From contig JAGKWO010000013.1 in NCBI GenBank assembly GCA_021151835.1, positions 47,508-111,507 of the forward strand: a DNA stretch of 64,000 nt. The letters are read 5' to 3'. Made by a program: the position numbers and the translations under genes. The notes under the pieces are model-generated. The model was not told the origin of the DNA and did not search any database. It worked only from the letters and a program-made list of their open reading frames with translations. How positions within the stretch are numbered: the stretch's first letter is position 1; every line of letters starts with the position of its first letter. Shown here piece after piece: positions 44,175-53,820 of the stretch. Source of the stretch: Gammaproteobacteria bacterium. Lineage in GTDB: Bacteria > Pseudomonadota > Gammaproteobacteria > Pseudomonadales > Cellvibrionaceae.

Positions 44175-45332
44175 TTAGCGTCTCCGTAATGCAGCGACAA
44201 TGTTTAGCCGCAAACCTTGCAGCGCCGGGATAATGCCGGTGAGTAGCCCGAATAACAACATCAGGCCAACACCGAACAGCATCATGGTTGTCGACAAATG
44301 CAGTCCGGGTAAAGTGGATGCCATTGCCGTCGCGGCACCGCCAAGAATAAATTTGGCAAGGAATAATCCCGCGAGCCCACCGATTAATGAAACAGCAATT
44401 GATTCCGCTAATACCATCAACATGACGGACACATCGGAAAAGCCCAGTGTTTTTAGAATCGCCAATTCAGGGATACGCTCGCGGAACGATTGCGCCATGG
44501 TATTACCGGCCACCAGCAACATGGTAAAAAATACTGCGCCTAGAATCAGCGTAGTAATCAAACCTATATCGCCAAATTGTTTGGCAAATGATTTGGCAAA
44601 TTCTTTTTCACTGCTGGTTTTGGTTTCCGCTGGTGAGTTGGCAAAGAGCGCGTCAACTGCCGTAGCAATTTGCGCGGACTGCTTGGGATCTTTCACCCGG
44701 ATAATTAACCAGCCCAGGGTACCTTTCGCATACTGGCGTGCCTCATCGAAATAATCGTAATGCATTAACATGGTGTTGATATCGGCACTTTTGCTTTGGG
44801 TTTCGTAAATACCTTCAACCACAAATTCCCACGTAGTGCTGCCACCCTCGCGCGGGAATAAGCCAATCAAGGGAACGCGATCACCTATTTTCCATTTGAA
44901 CCTGTCGGCTAATCCCTGGCCAATAACAACGCCGACACGATTTTTTTTCCAGGCTTGCATTTGCGCTTCCGGTAAACTCACCATGTCTTTGTATATTTCA
45001 AAATAATCGTCGGCAATCACCGGGAATTGCGGAAACTGGTTTTTGGCTTCCTGGTAATAACCACCAAACCAGTTGGCAGAAGTCACTTTATCCACGCCGT
45101 CGAGCCCCTGTACTTTACCGAGGTAAGCTTCGGGCAGTGGCTGGATTAATGAAATTTTATTGATGCTGATTAATCGATCTTCACCGGCAATTTCTGCGCC
45201 CTGGTCAAACGCCGCCGCCAAACTACGCAATAAACCAAATAATAAAAATGCAATCAGAATCGATAATAGGGTTAACACCGTGCGCGCTTTTTTGCGCCCC
45301 AAATTGCTCAACAAAAATTGGAGGTAGTACAT
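44175..45332 (-). CDS. MacB/FtsX-family ABC permease 1
   Basis: This 385-residue protein has an N-terminal helix (ARTVLTLLSILIAFLLFGLLRSL), a periplasmic domain (to about 265) and a C-terminal FtsX domain (TMAQSFRERIPELAILKTLGFSDVSV). It pairs with the 42982 permease. The stop of the ATPase gene is two bases upstream. Confidence 0.9.
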   Translation of the reverse strand: MYYLQFLLSNLGRKKARTVLTLLSILIAFLLFGLLRSLAAAFDQGAEIAGEDRLISINKISLIQPLPEAYLGKVQGLDGVDKVTSANWFGGYYQEAKNQFPQFPVIADDYFEIYKDMVSLPEAQMQAWKKNRVGVVIGQGLADRFKWKIGDRVPLIGLFPREGGSTTWEFVVEGIYETQSKSADINTMLMHYDYFDEARQYAKGTLGWLIIRVKDPKQSAQIATAVDALFANSPAETKTSSEKEFAKSFAKQFGDIGLITTLILGAVFFTMLLVAGNTMAQSFRERIPELAILKTLGFSDVSVMLMVLAESIAVSLIGGLAGLFLAKFILGGAATAMASTLPGLHLSTTMMLFGVGLMLLFGLLTGIIPALQGLRLNIVAALRRR

Positions 45333-45334
45333 AA

Positions 45335-46060
45335 TTAGTGTCCTCCGGCATTGCCATTGGTCACCAGCGAGCCTTTATCCATATGCCAGGTATGGCGCGC
45401 ATGGTCCGCTGCACGCGGGTCATGGGTAACCATGATGATAGTTTTCTTTTGCTGCTCGTTGAGGGTTTGCAACAGCGACAAAATTTCATCGGCCGTGGCG
45501 CGGTCCAGGTCGCCCGTGGGTTCGTCGCACAATAATAAATCCGGGTCGCTCACCAGTGCGCGGGCGATGGCCACACGCTGTTCCTGGCCGCCGGATAATT
45601 CACTGGGATAATGCCTGGCGCGATTGGATAAGCCCACCAACTCAAGTGCGGCAGCGACATGATGCTTACGTTGTTTGCTGCTGAGATTCGTCAGCAACAG
45701 CGGCAACTCCACGTTCTTTTCGGCGGTCAGCACCGGCATCAAATTATAAAACTGGAAAATAAAACCCACATGGCGCGCACGCCATTTAGTGAGTTGCGCT
45801 GATGACATTTTATCCAGGCGTTGCCCACCAATAATCAATTCGCCGGAGGTAGGCGAATCCAATCCGCCTAATAAATTCAATAGTGTAGTTTTACCGGAAC
45901 CTGATGGCCCCATGAGCGCCAGGAAATCGCCACGGTGAATATCCAGGTTTAATTCGGCGAGCACTTTCACCTGCTCCTTGCCTTTTTTATACGCTTTACT
46001 AACGCCTTTGAGTTGAACAAGTAATTCGTCATTGACGACATGGGATTCGAGCGCAGTCAT
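45335..46060 (-). CDS. ABC transporter ATPase of the MacB/LolD type
   Basis: A 241-residue ATPase with Walker A GPSGSGKTT (51-59), the signature LSGGQEQRVAIARAL, Walker B LLLCDEPTGDLD and the switch His in IMVTHDPRAA. Short tripartite-exporter ATPases like this one (MacB, LolD, YbbA groups) drive the permease pair. The substrate cannot be called. Confidence 0.93.
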   Translation of the reverse strand: MTALESHVVNDELLVQLKGVSKAYKKGKEQVKVLAELNLDIHRGDFLALMGPSGSGKTTLLNLLGGLDSPTSGELIIGGQRLDKMSSAQLTKWRARHVGFIFQFYNLMPVLTAEKNVELPLLLTNLSSKQRKHHVAAALELVGLSNRARHYPSELSGGQEQRVAIARALVSDPDLLLCDEPTGDLDRATADEILSLLQTLNEQQKKTIIMVTHDPRAADHARHTWHMDKGSLVTNGNAGGH

Positions 46061-46160
46061 AGATCCTCCAGGAAGTTAGACCAGCATTTAAAAAGAAATC
46101 GCTTACACACACGGGGCATCAAAAAAACAGATGGAACGAGAGATATTTTTATTCTTATCT

Positions 46161-46189
46161 AACCTCCTGCCAGCGTGCGGCAGGAGGTT
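46161..46189. terminator. GC-rich hairpin between the adaptor and ATPase genes
   Basis: AACCTCCTGCC (46161-46171) pairs with GGCAGGAGGTT (46179-46189) around seven bases. On the minus strand no T-run follows directly, so it may be an attenuator or mRNA-processing hairpin rather than a full terminator. Confidence 0.45.
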
Positions 46190-46297
46190 TTCAGTTTTTA
46201 GCACTAGCGTATTATTTTTTTCTAACGGCTATTTTGTTTTTACGATATTCAACAATTATTGTTCGGCGTTTGTTGCCCAACTGTTATTGCTCAACTT

Positions 46298-47518
46298 TTA
46301 TTGTTCAACTTTGGCGCCGTCTTTTAATTCCGGAGGAATTTCCACCACGAAATCTTCACCGGCACGCAAACCGCTGCCCACATAAATATCGTTGCCATAG
46401 CTTGCCTTAAGGGTAATTTTGCGCAGTTCTGCAACACCATCCTTAACCACAAAAATAAATTTATCTTCGCCTTCGTTACGCACCGCACTGATTGGCACAC
46501 GCACGCCCAGGGGCTCTTTCGGTTTTTCTTCCACTTCGCGTTCGGCATTCAGGAAGGCAACCTTCACCCCCATGTCCGGCAAAATTCGCGGATCACTTAC
46601 CTGGAAGCCGATGCGCACTTTCACAGTCGCTTTCTGGCGATCAGCGGCGGGAATAATCGCGATCACTTTCGCGGGAATTTTCCATTCCGGATAAGCTTCC
46701 AAAACCGCTTGCACCATTTGTTCGTCACGCACGCGCTGGATGTAGGATTCATTCACATCCACTTCAATTTCCAGTGATGACATATCCACCAGCGTACAAA
46801 TACCGGTACGGGTAAAACCGCCGCCGGCCGAAATTGGCGAAATCATTTCACCGGGCTGGGAATCCTTGCTGATAACCACACCGCTGAACGGTGCGCGCAA
46901 GGTCAGGTCATCCAGGTTCTGCTGCTGCAAGGCGAGGCGCCTCTTGCTCACTTCCACATCGGCATTGCGCGCATCCAGTTGTGCATGCAGCGATTCAAAA
47001 TCAGCGCGCGCTTTATCCAGTGCGGCAGCACTGACCAACTGCTGGCGGGCCAATTCGGTATTGCGTTCCAGTGTCAGTTTTGCCTCGGTTAAACGCGCTT
47101 CGGTTTCGGTCACCAGGGTTTTGGCTGAACGCAATTCGGCTTTGCTTAGATCCACTGATTTGCGCGTGTTGGAGTCATCCAGGCGCGCAACCACCTGGTC
47201 TTTCTCAACGTGCTGGCCTTCCTCTACGTAGATTTCGGCCACACGCCCGGTCACCTTGGATGAGACAGTGGAAATACGCCGGGCAACCACATAACCGGTG
47301 GCGTCCAATACCGTCGCCGATGAGGAGTCCGGTACCGCCATGCGCGCCATTTCAATTTTGACCTTTACCGGGTCCGGCTCATAAAAAAAACTGATTCCCA
47401 ATGCGATAGCCAGGATCGCAACACCACCACCAATCCACAGCGGAGTTTTACTCTCGCCTGCATATGGCTGATCGCGATCTATACGTAATTGCGATAAAAG
47501 TTCGTCTTTATTAGTCAC
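46298..47518 (-). CDS. Periplasmic adaptor (MacA/HlyD-like membrane fusion protein)
   Basis: This 406-residue protein has an N-terminal membrane anchor (LWIGGGVAILAIALGISFF). Lipoyl/barrel-type halves follow (STVSSKVTGRVAEIYVEEGQ ... LRAPFSGVVISKDSQPG), separated by a long alpha-hairpin (about 115-195, coiled coil). A beta-barrel domain and a C-terminal membrane-proximal domain (GVRVPISAVRNEGEDKFIFVV) end the protein. It links the inner-membrane ABC components to an outer-membrane channel, which is not in this window. It is transcribed before the ATPase and two permeases, but a 237-base gap with a hairpin lies between them. Confidence 0.9.
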   Translation of the reverse strand: MTNKDELLSQLRIDRDQPYAGESKTPLWIGGGVAILAIALGISFFYEPDPVKVKIEMARMAVPDSSSATVLDATGYVVARRISTVSSKVTGRVAEIYVEEGQHVEKDQVVARLDDSNTRKSVDLSKAELRSAKTLVTETEARLTEAKLTLERNTELARQQLVSAAALDKARADFESLHAQLDARNADVEVSKRRLALQQQNLDDLTLRAPFSGVVISKDSQPGEMISPISAGGGFTRTGICTLVDMSSLEIEVDVNESYIQRVRDEQMVQAVLEAYPEWKIPAKVIAIIPAADRQKATVKVRIGFQVSDPRILPDMGVKVAFLNAEREVEEKPKEPLGVRVPISAVRNEGEDKFIFVVKDGVAELRKITLKASYGNDIYVGSGLRAGEDFVVEIPPELKDGAKVEQ

Positions 47519-47769
47519 AGTGCACTTGCCCTTGTTTTGTGGTTTTTATCTGGAACCCTGCTCCAGGCGCTGCGCATTATCACGCAAGTCCGGAGTGCGA
47601 GCCTAGCAGTTTCACCGCGGGAGAGCACTAATTTGCGGGCCTGGCGAGGATATGGCGCCCGGCCCCATCCCTGTTATGGCAAACAGGATAGGGACGCACA
47701 GGCGCCAGGTAAAACCACGATTGTCATCGGGTTAACATGACAATTATCAGGAAGGTTTACATCAGCGCA

Positions 47770-48702
47770 TTAAATCGCCGGTTTAAAATTCGCCATTTCT
47801 TTTGGCAATATGGGATTTTCAAGGATGATGCGCGTGCGCGTGGCCAGCTTCAATTGGCCCAATACTTCGCCGTAATAGCGATTGAATATTTTATCCAGCT
47901 CACCATTAGTGCTGATGGTTTTCACCCCTTCGGTGATGCGGTCTGCCAGCGCCGGTTGCTGCGGGTTCACATAAAACACCAGCGGGAATGGATAGTACAC
48001 CAGCAGCGATGGCTCAATCATCAGCTTGCCGGATTTCGCCGCGCGCCCGGTAAATACACTGTTCACTTCATTTGCGCCAAAAGTGACATAATCAAATTCA
48101 TTATTTTCCAGGCGCTGGAATACATCATCGAAACTGCCTTTTTCAACCACCGGATAACCATTGTGGCGAAATAATCCGGCATCAGCCCAGGTAGCGGGAA
48201 TACCCATCCGTAATTTTTTTAATTCATCGGCCGATTTAATCGCTGCGAATTTTTGTGCATCGGCTTTGCGCACAATTAAAATCCGGTAGCCCAAAATACC
48301 TTTCATCAACGGTAAGGGAACCAGGATTTTTTGTTCACCCGCTAATTTCTGGTTGCCCGCTACTGTGCCAAAAAGATCAAATCCCTTGCTGCGAAATACA
48401 CTGGCTTCATCTTCGGCGAGCGGATAATCCGTGCGGCTCTCTTCGATTGAATAAGGTCCTTTGGCGTTAGTCGCCGCCAGGGCGGCGTCGAGAATTTCGC
48501 GCTCATATTGCTGGCGCGATGGCGTTTTATTGCCATTCCAGAATTTAATGGTGGCTGCCGGTTTTAGGTCAGCGACAACCACGGTTTTATCCGCAGCAAA
48601 TGTAACACTGGCCGCGCAGCAGGTAATGACTAGAAATAGCTGCTGCATTCCTGTTCTGCACGATTGAAAAAATGATGGTGATGACAAGGCGGTTGGTGAC
48701 AT
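47770..48702 (-). CDS. Periplasmic solute-binding-like protein (type 3 family)
   Basis: A 310-residue exported protein. I chose ATG 48702, which follows GAGGG and opens a signal peptide (LFLVITCCAASVTFAADK); a longer frame from 48891 runs upstream without support. The body looks like a bacterial extracellular solute-binding protein family 3: YEREILDAALAATNAKGPY, LKKLRMGIPATWADAGLFRHNGYPVV, DDVFQRLENNEFDYVTFGANEV, GVKTISTNGELDKIFNRYYG. No permease or ATPase genes follow, so it may serve in ligand sensing rather than import. It is divergent from the hybrid sensor kinase gene at 48904. Confidence 0.8.
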   Translation of the reverse strand: MSPTALSSPSFFQSCRTGMQQLFLVITCCAASVTFAADKTVVVADLKPAATIKFWNGNKTPSRQQYEREILDAALAATNAKGPYSIEESRTDYPLAEDEASVFRSKGFDLFGTVAGNQKLAGEQKILVPLPLMKGILGYRILIVRKADAQKFAAIKSADELKKLRMGIPATWADAGLFRHNGYPVVEKGSFDDVFQRLENNEFDYVTFGANEVNSVFTGRAAKSGKLMIEPSLLVYYPFPLVFYVNPQQPALADRITEGVKTISTNGELDKIFNRYYGEVLGQLKLATRTRIILENPILPKEMANFKPAI

Positions 48703-48903
48703 GGAGAGCCCTCTGGTAATTGTAATTTTAATTGTCGTTAATGCCCACAATGATGAGCAGCAAGCCGGCACATCATAATCAATCGTTAGCCGCTTTACGA
48801 AGCTTAGCCGGTAACCAATGCGATACCGCAAAAAATCGGCTCTATACTGTAAAGCCACAGCCGTAAGTTCGCAGTAGCGCGCAAAAACCATACGATCCGA
48901 CCC

Positions 48904-51900
48904 ATGCCCAATATTTTCATCGACAGCGATACCCCCGCATTATTGCTCCACGGCAGCCACAATCCGTGGCTGGTCATTGTTTCTATTGTCGTCGCCATTA
49001 TCTCCTCGATGATGAGCCTGCAAATTGCCGGCATGGCGCGCTCGGCAAAGGGGCGCCTGCTACATCAGGTCGCCCTGGTGTCCGGCTCGCTCGCACTTGG
49101 CGGCGGCATCTGGTCGATGCATTTTATCGGCATGCTGGCATTTGAATTGGGCACCCATGTGCATTACAGCCCGGCGATCACGGTAATGTCCATGGCGCCG
49201 TCGGTGTTCGCCTCCTGGGTGACGCTGCAGATGTTGTCCCACGACCGGATTACCCGGCGCCAGCTTGTGATCGGCGGCGTAATGGTTGGCGCAGGCATCG
49301 GCGCCATGCATTACAGCGGCATGGCAGCGATGCACATGGATGCCATCCTGCGCTACGACCTCACCTGGTTTATCACCTCAATTGTGGTTGCAGTTGTGCT
49401 GGCGATGCTCGCGCTCTGGATTCGCTTTGGGCTTACCAACCAGGCCCGGTTCAGCCCTGCACAAGCGACATTGCTGGCGGGTGTGATTATGGGGCTGGCA
49501 ATTGCAGGCATGCACTACACCGGCATGGCGGCGGCGCGTTTTATCGGCACACCGGATAATCATTTTGCTGCCGATAACAGCCGCAATTTCCTCGCGATTA
49601 TTATTGGCGTCACCACCGTGGCCATCAGCTTGCTGGTGCTCGCCGGCAACCTCGTCCTGCGCTATCGCCAGCTCTACAACCAAATGCAGGAAAATGAATC
49701 GCGTTTGCGCGCAATTGTGGATACCGCAGTAGATGGCATTATCACTATCGATGGCAACGGCAGCATCATTGCCATGAACCACGCCGCTGAAAAATTATTT
49801 GGCTGGACCTTCAGCGAATTAAAAGGCAAAAACATTAATATGTTGATGCCCGAGCCTTATCATTCCGGGCATGACCAATACTTGAAAAATTACCACACCA
49901 CACACCAGGCAAAAATTATTGGCCTTGGCCGCGAAGTGACGGCATTGCGCAAAGATGGCAAACATGTGCCCGTGCGCCTCGCCGTTGGTAAAGCAGAAAT
50001 TCCCGGGCAAAACCTGTTTGTCGGTTTTGTCAGCGACCTCAGCGAACGCATTGCTATGGAACGCGAATTATCATCGCGCGAGCAACAATATCGCACCCTG
50101 ATTGACAACATCCCCGGCGTGGCCTTTCGTTGCCAGGCGAATGCTCCCTGGGCCGCTATTTTTATCAGCGACGCCATTACTGCGCTGAGCGGTTGGGAAA
50201 CAGAAAAATTTTATGCCGGTGAAATTAACCTGGGCGACCTTGTTCACCCGGATGACGCTGACCGGGTTGCGCAGGAACTGGCCCCTGCGATGATAAATAA
50301 AACCTCATACGTCATCGAATACCGGATCATCCGCCGCGATAAAACCGAGCGCTGGGTTTCTGAAAGTGCAAGCGGTGTTTACGACGATGATGGCAACCTC
50401 CACTGGATTGATGGCGTGATTATGGATATCACCGAGTCCAAGTTGCGCAATGCGGAATTTGAAGGTGTAGTGCATGCGATCAGCCGCGCACTGGCGGTAA
50501 CCGAATTTGATATGAACGGCAACATCATCGGCGCCAATGAAAATTTCCTCGCGCTCACCGGCTATGAATTAACCGAGTTATATGGCAAACATCACAGCAT
50601 GTTGTGCCTGCCCGAGGAAATTAACAGTGCAGAATATCGCGCGTTCTGGGATAACTTGCGCCAGGGAAATTTCCAAAGCGGTGAATTTTTACGCCTGGGG
50701 AAAGAGCGTAAAAAAATCTGGATCCAGGCAGTCTACAACCCCATCTTCGACGCCGATGGCAAGCCCTGGAAAGTGGTTAAACTGGCAACGGATTTATCCG
50801 AACGCAAAGCCATGGAAACCGATTTAATGATCGCCAAAGACCGGGCGGAAAAAGCGTCGTCGGCCAAAGGCATGTTCCTCGCCAATATGAGCCATGAAAT
50901 TCGCACCCCGATGAACGCCATCATTGGTTTTACCGAAGTGTTGATTAACTCGCCCTTGCAACCGGAGCAATTAAAACATTTGCACACCGTGCGCCGCTCG
51001 GCCGGTTCGCTGCTAAGTTTGCTTAACGATATCCTGGATACCGCCAAACTTGAGCGCGGTGCATTGGAGCTGGATATTGAAGCCTTTTCGCTGAAAGAAT
51101 TGTGCAGCCAGATTTTGCAGGAATTGCAAATCCAGGCGGATAAAAAATCACTCGCACTGGTGTTCGATTATTTGCCGGGAACACGTGACCATGTGCTCGG
51201 CGATGCATTACGCCTGCGCCAGGTATTAGTCAATTTGCTGGGCAATGCCGTTAAATTTACCGAGCAAGGCGAAGTAACCTTGCGGGTAATGGAAGATGGC
51301 CCGAATGTCAGTGTGAAAGTAATTGATACCGGTATCGGCATTGCAGAAGATCGCATCCAGCATATTTTTACGCCGTTCACCCAGGCCGATGCCTCCATGG
51401 CACGGCGCTTTGGCGGCACCGGTCTAGGCACTACCATCGCGCGGCAACTCACGGAATTGATGGGAGGCACAATCACTGCGACCAGTGCACCGGGCAAAGG
51501 CAGCTGCTTTGAAGTATCACTCCCCTTGCCTGCTGCACATGCAGTAAAAAAGGCGCTACCGACACAAAAAATTGTGCTGCCGATTTTAAATATATTAATT
51601 GCTGATGATGTGCCGCAAAACCTTGAAGTCTTGCAATTAATGCTCACCCGCGATGGCCATCGCACAGTAACTGCCAGCAATGGATTGGAAGCATGCCAGC
51701 GCTTCCAACAGCAAACATTTGATATCGTGTTAATGGATATCCAGATGCCGGAAGTGGACGGTTTGCAAGCGAGCAAAATGATCCGGCAATGGGAAGCGGC
51801 CCAAGCAAAACCCGCTACGCCGATTATCGCCCTGACTGCCAGCGTGCTGGAGCAGGATCGCAAAGATGCAAAAGCCGCAGGCATGAACGGCTTTGCGTCC

Positions 51901-52542
51901 AAGCCGATCAATTTAATTGAATTGCACAATGAAATGGCGCGTTGCCTTGGGGTGATATCATCCACCACTAAAATTTCGCCCGCCTTAACCGGTACCCGGG
52001 AAATTATCGATTGGGAAAATGCAGAATCGCGCTGGGGTGACCGCGCCGTGTTAACCAAAGCGATCCGGCAATTCTGCGCTGATAACAAACATTTTTTAGC
52101 GCTCATCAATTCTGCGGATATCCACCGGGTAAAGCAGGAAGCGCATCGAATGAAAGGCGCTGCCGCCAACCTTGGCCTCGTATCCCTGGCCACTCTTGCC
52201 AACCGGATCGAACTGGAAAATCCGCTGTCACCGTCGCTCTTCAATGACATAGAAACAGCATTTATTCACATCCGTTCAGAGCTGGATATTCCACCCGCAA
52301 ACCTGCACCACACAACGCCACCAACATTTGACAGGATTGAGGTGAAATTATTGGAGCAACTGATGCAAGCCTATCAGCATGGAACTTTTGACGATGATGC
52401 TTATCGCACGCTGGCCAAAGCACTGCCGGCAACCGTAATAACACCGCTGGATGAAGCACTGGAACAATTTGATTTTGATACCGCCGTGGCACTGCTCAGT
52501 GCATGGATCGAAACCGCCGATTGGGTGACGAGGAACCAATGA
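48904..52542 (+). CDS. MHYT-PAS hybrid histidine kinase with REC and Hpt domains
   Basis: A 1212-residue membrane sensor. Residues 1-250 have about seven helices with three MHYT-type motifs (MHFIGM, MHYSGM, MHYTGM), a domain proposed to sense gases or copper. Three PAS-like segments follow (about 262-375, 395-515, 525-640). HisKA contains MSHEIRTPMNA with His near 664. The HATPase domain has a D-x-G box in IDTGIGIA and a second G box reading GTGLGTTIA, where the usual form is GTGLGL(A/S)I. REC carries Asp near 945 in VLMDIQMPEVDG, and a C-terminal Hpt carries His near 1081 in EAHRMKGAA. The last four bases overlap the start of the HD-GYP gene, so a phosphorelay to that protein is likely (inference). 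Confidence 0.92.
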   Translation: MPNIFIDSDTPALLLHGSHNPWLVIVSIVVAIISSMMSLQIAGMARSAKGRLLHQVALVSGSLALGGGIWSMHFIGMLAFELGTHVHYSPAITVMSMAPSVFASWVTLQMLSHDRITRRQLVIGGVMVGAGIGAMHYSGMAAMHMDAILRYDLTWFITSIVVAVVLAMLALWIRFGLTNQARFSPAQATLLAGVIMGLAIAGMHYTGMAAARFIGTPDNHFAADNSRNFLAIIIGVTTVAISLLVLAGNLVLRYRQLYNQMQENESRLRAIVDTAVDGIITIDGNGSIIAMNHAAEKLFGWTFSELKGKNINMLMPEPYHSGHDQYLKNYHTTHQAKIIGLGREVTALRKDGKHVPVRLAVGKAEIPGQNLFVGFVSDLSERIAMERELSSREQQYRTLIDNIPGVAFRCQANAPWAAIFISDAITALSGWETEKFYAGEINLGDLVHPDDADRVAQELAPAMINKTSYVIEYRIIRRDKTERWVSESASGVYDDDGNLHWIDGVIMDITESKLRNAEFEGVVHAISRALAVTEFDMNGNIIGANENFLALTGYELTELYGKHHSMLCLPEEINSAEYRAFWDNLRQGNFQSGEFLRLGKERKKIWIQAVYNPIFDADGKPWKVVKLATDLSERKAMETDLMIAKDRAEKASSAKGMFLANMSHEIRTPMNAIIGFTEVLINSPLQPEQLKHLHTVRRSAGSLLSLLNDILDTAKLERGALELDIEAFSLKELCSQILQELQIQADKKSLALVFDYLPGTRDHVLGDALRLRQVLVNLLGNAVKFTEQGEVTLRVMEDGPNVSVKVIDTGIGIAEDRIQHIFTPFTQADASMARRFGGTGLGTTIARQLTELMGGTITATSAPGKGSCFEVSLPLPAAHAVKKALPTQKIVLPILNILIADDVPQNLEVLQLMLTRDGHRTVTASNGLEACQRFQQQTFDIVLMDIQMPEVDGLQASKMIRQWEAAQAKPATPIIALTASVLEQDRKDAKAAGMNGFASKPINLIELHNEMARCLGVISSTTKISPALTGTREIIDWENAESRWGDRAVLTKAIRQFCADNKHFLALINSADIHRVKQEAHRMKGAAANLGLVSLATLANRIELENPLSPSLFNDIETAFIHIRSELDIPPANLHHTTPPTFDRIEVKLLEQLMQAYQHGTFDDDAYRTLAKALPATVITPLDEALEQFDFDTAVALLSAWIETADWVTRNQ

Positions 52543-53537
52543 TTATTGCGCAACAGGATATTCGTCCAAAATTATTGCTGGTAGACGACGAGCCAGCCAA
52601 CTTGCAAGTATTGAAGCAAATCTTGCAGCAGGATTATCGCTTGCTCTTTGCACGCGATGGCGAAAAAGCCTTGAGCCTCGCGCTCAATGAAAAACCGGAT
52701 TTGATTTTACTCGATATTATGATGCCGGGAATTACCGGCCTGGAAACCTGCACGCGCCTCAAAAGTAATTCGGTAACTGCACATATTCCGGTGATATTTG
52801 TCACCGCGCTCGCCGATACGCGCGATGAAGCCGAAGGTTTTGCGGTGGGCTGCGTTGATTACATTACCAAACCGGTAAGCCCGCCAATTGTATTGGCGCG
52901 GGTTAAAACACAATTATCGCTGGTTAGCATCGATACCTTGCGCGCAACACGTTTGCAGGTCATCCATCGCCTTGGGCGCGCAGCCGAATACAAAGATAAC
53001 GAAACCGGCCTGCATGTCATCCGCATGAGCCACTACGCCAGGGAAATTGCGCTGGCAGCGGGAATAAATTCCATTGATGCTGAAGAATTATTAAATGCAG
53101 CGCCTATGCATGACATTGGCAAAATCGGTATCCCCGATGTGATTTTACAAAAGCCCGGAAAGCTCACCGCGGATGAATGGGAAATTATGAAAAGCCACAC
53201 AGAAATTGGCGCAACCATTATTGGTGACGACAACTCCAGGCTGCTAAAAATCGCGCGCATTATTGCACTTAACCACCATGAAAAATGGGACGGCTCCGGC
53301 TACCCCCATGGCCTCGCCGGTGAAGCAATTCCGCTTGAGGCGCGCATCGTCGCTATCGCCGATGTGTTTGATGCACTGACCAGCATTCGCCCTTATAAAG
53401 CGGCCTGGACCATTGAAGACGCAACTGCCTATATCAAAAAAGAATCCGGGCAGCATTTTGATCCCGCATTGGTAACGGCGTTTATCGCTGCCTTACCCGC
53501 CATATTGAACATTCGCGCGCAACTGCTGGATGATTAA
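52539..53537 (+). CDS. Response regulator with HD-GYP c-di-GMP phosphodiesterase domain
   Basis: A 332-residue protein. I used ATG 52539, which overlaps the TGA of the sensor gene (ATGA) and follows GAGGAACCA. The REC domain (about 8-125) has acidic residues in LLVDDEP and the phosphoacceptor in LILLDIMMPG. The HD-GYP domain (about 150-325) has the HD pair in MHDIGKIGIPD and HHEKWDGSGYPHG, intact for a metal-dependent phosphodiesterase that hydrolyses cyclic di-GMP. It is the probable output of the hybrid sensor upstream. Confidence 0.94.
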   Translation: MIIAQQDIRPKLLLVDDEPANLQVLKQILQQDYRLLFARDGEKALSLALNEKPDLILLDIMMPGITGLETCTRLKSNSVTAHIPVIFVTALADTRDEAEGFAVGCVDYITKPVSPPIVLARVKTQLSLVSIDTLRATRLQVIHRLGRAAEYKDNETGLHVIRMSHYAREIALAAGINSIDAEELLNAAPMHDIGKIGIPDVILQKPGKLTADEWEIMKSHTEIGATIIGDDNSRLLKIARIIALNHHEKWDGSGYPHGLAGEAIPLEARIVAIADVFDALTSIRPYKAAWTIEDATAYIKKESGQHFDPALVTAFIAALPAILNIRAQLLDD

Positions 53538-53820
53538 TATTTTCACGCGCCCCAACGAAACCTGACAGCCAGGCGCTTTAAAACCGCAACCAAGTCGCGA
53601 TCACCACTGAAGCATTAAGTGCCACATTTCGTTTACCCGCTGCAATTTGCATTTACCAATCAGCATAATAAGCCGAGCAGGTCACAGTTCGCAGCAACGC
53701 CAATTTATCCGGCGTTGCAGTGCCCGTTAGAATGGTGACCCAATCCCTCCTCATGGAAGAGCTACCACTCAAATCGCCCCGAACAATTTTCCCGATTGGA
53801 TCAATTGAAAGGAGATTATT

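Noticed and set aside
46131..46385. Plus-strand frame of 84 codons near the ABC adaptor end
   Set aside because: It overlaps the hairpin and the end of the adaptor gene, has low-complexity Phe/Leu content and no ribosome binding site.
51168..52250. Minus-strand open frame of 360 codons
   Set aside because: Opposite the kinase/REC/Hpt part of the hybrid sensor; low-complexity Ser/Arg/Ile content without family features.
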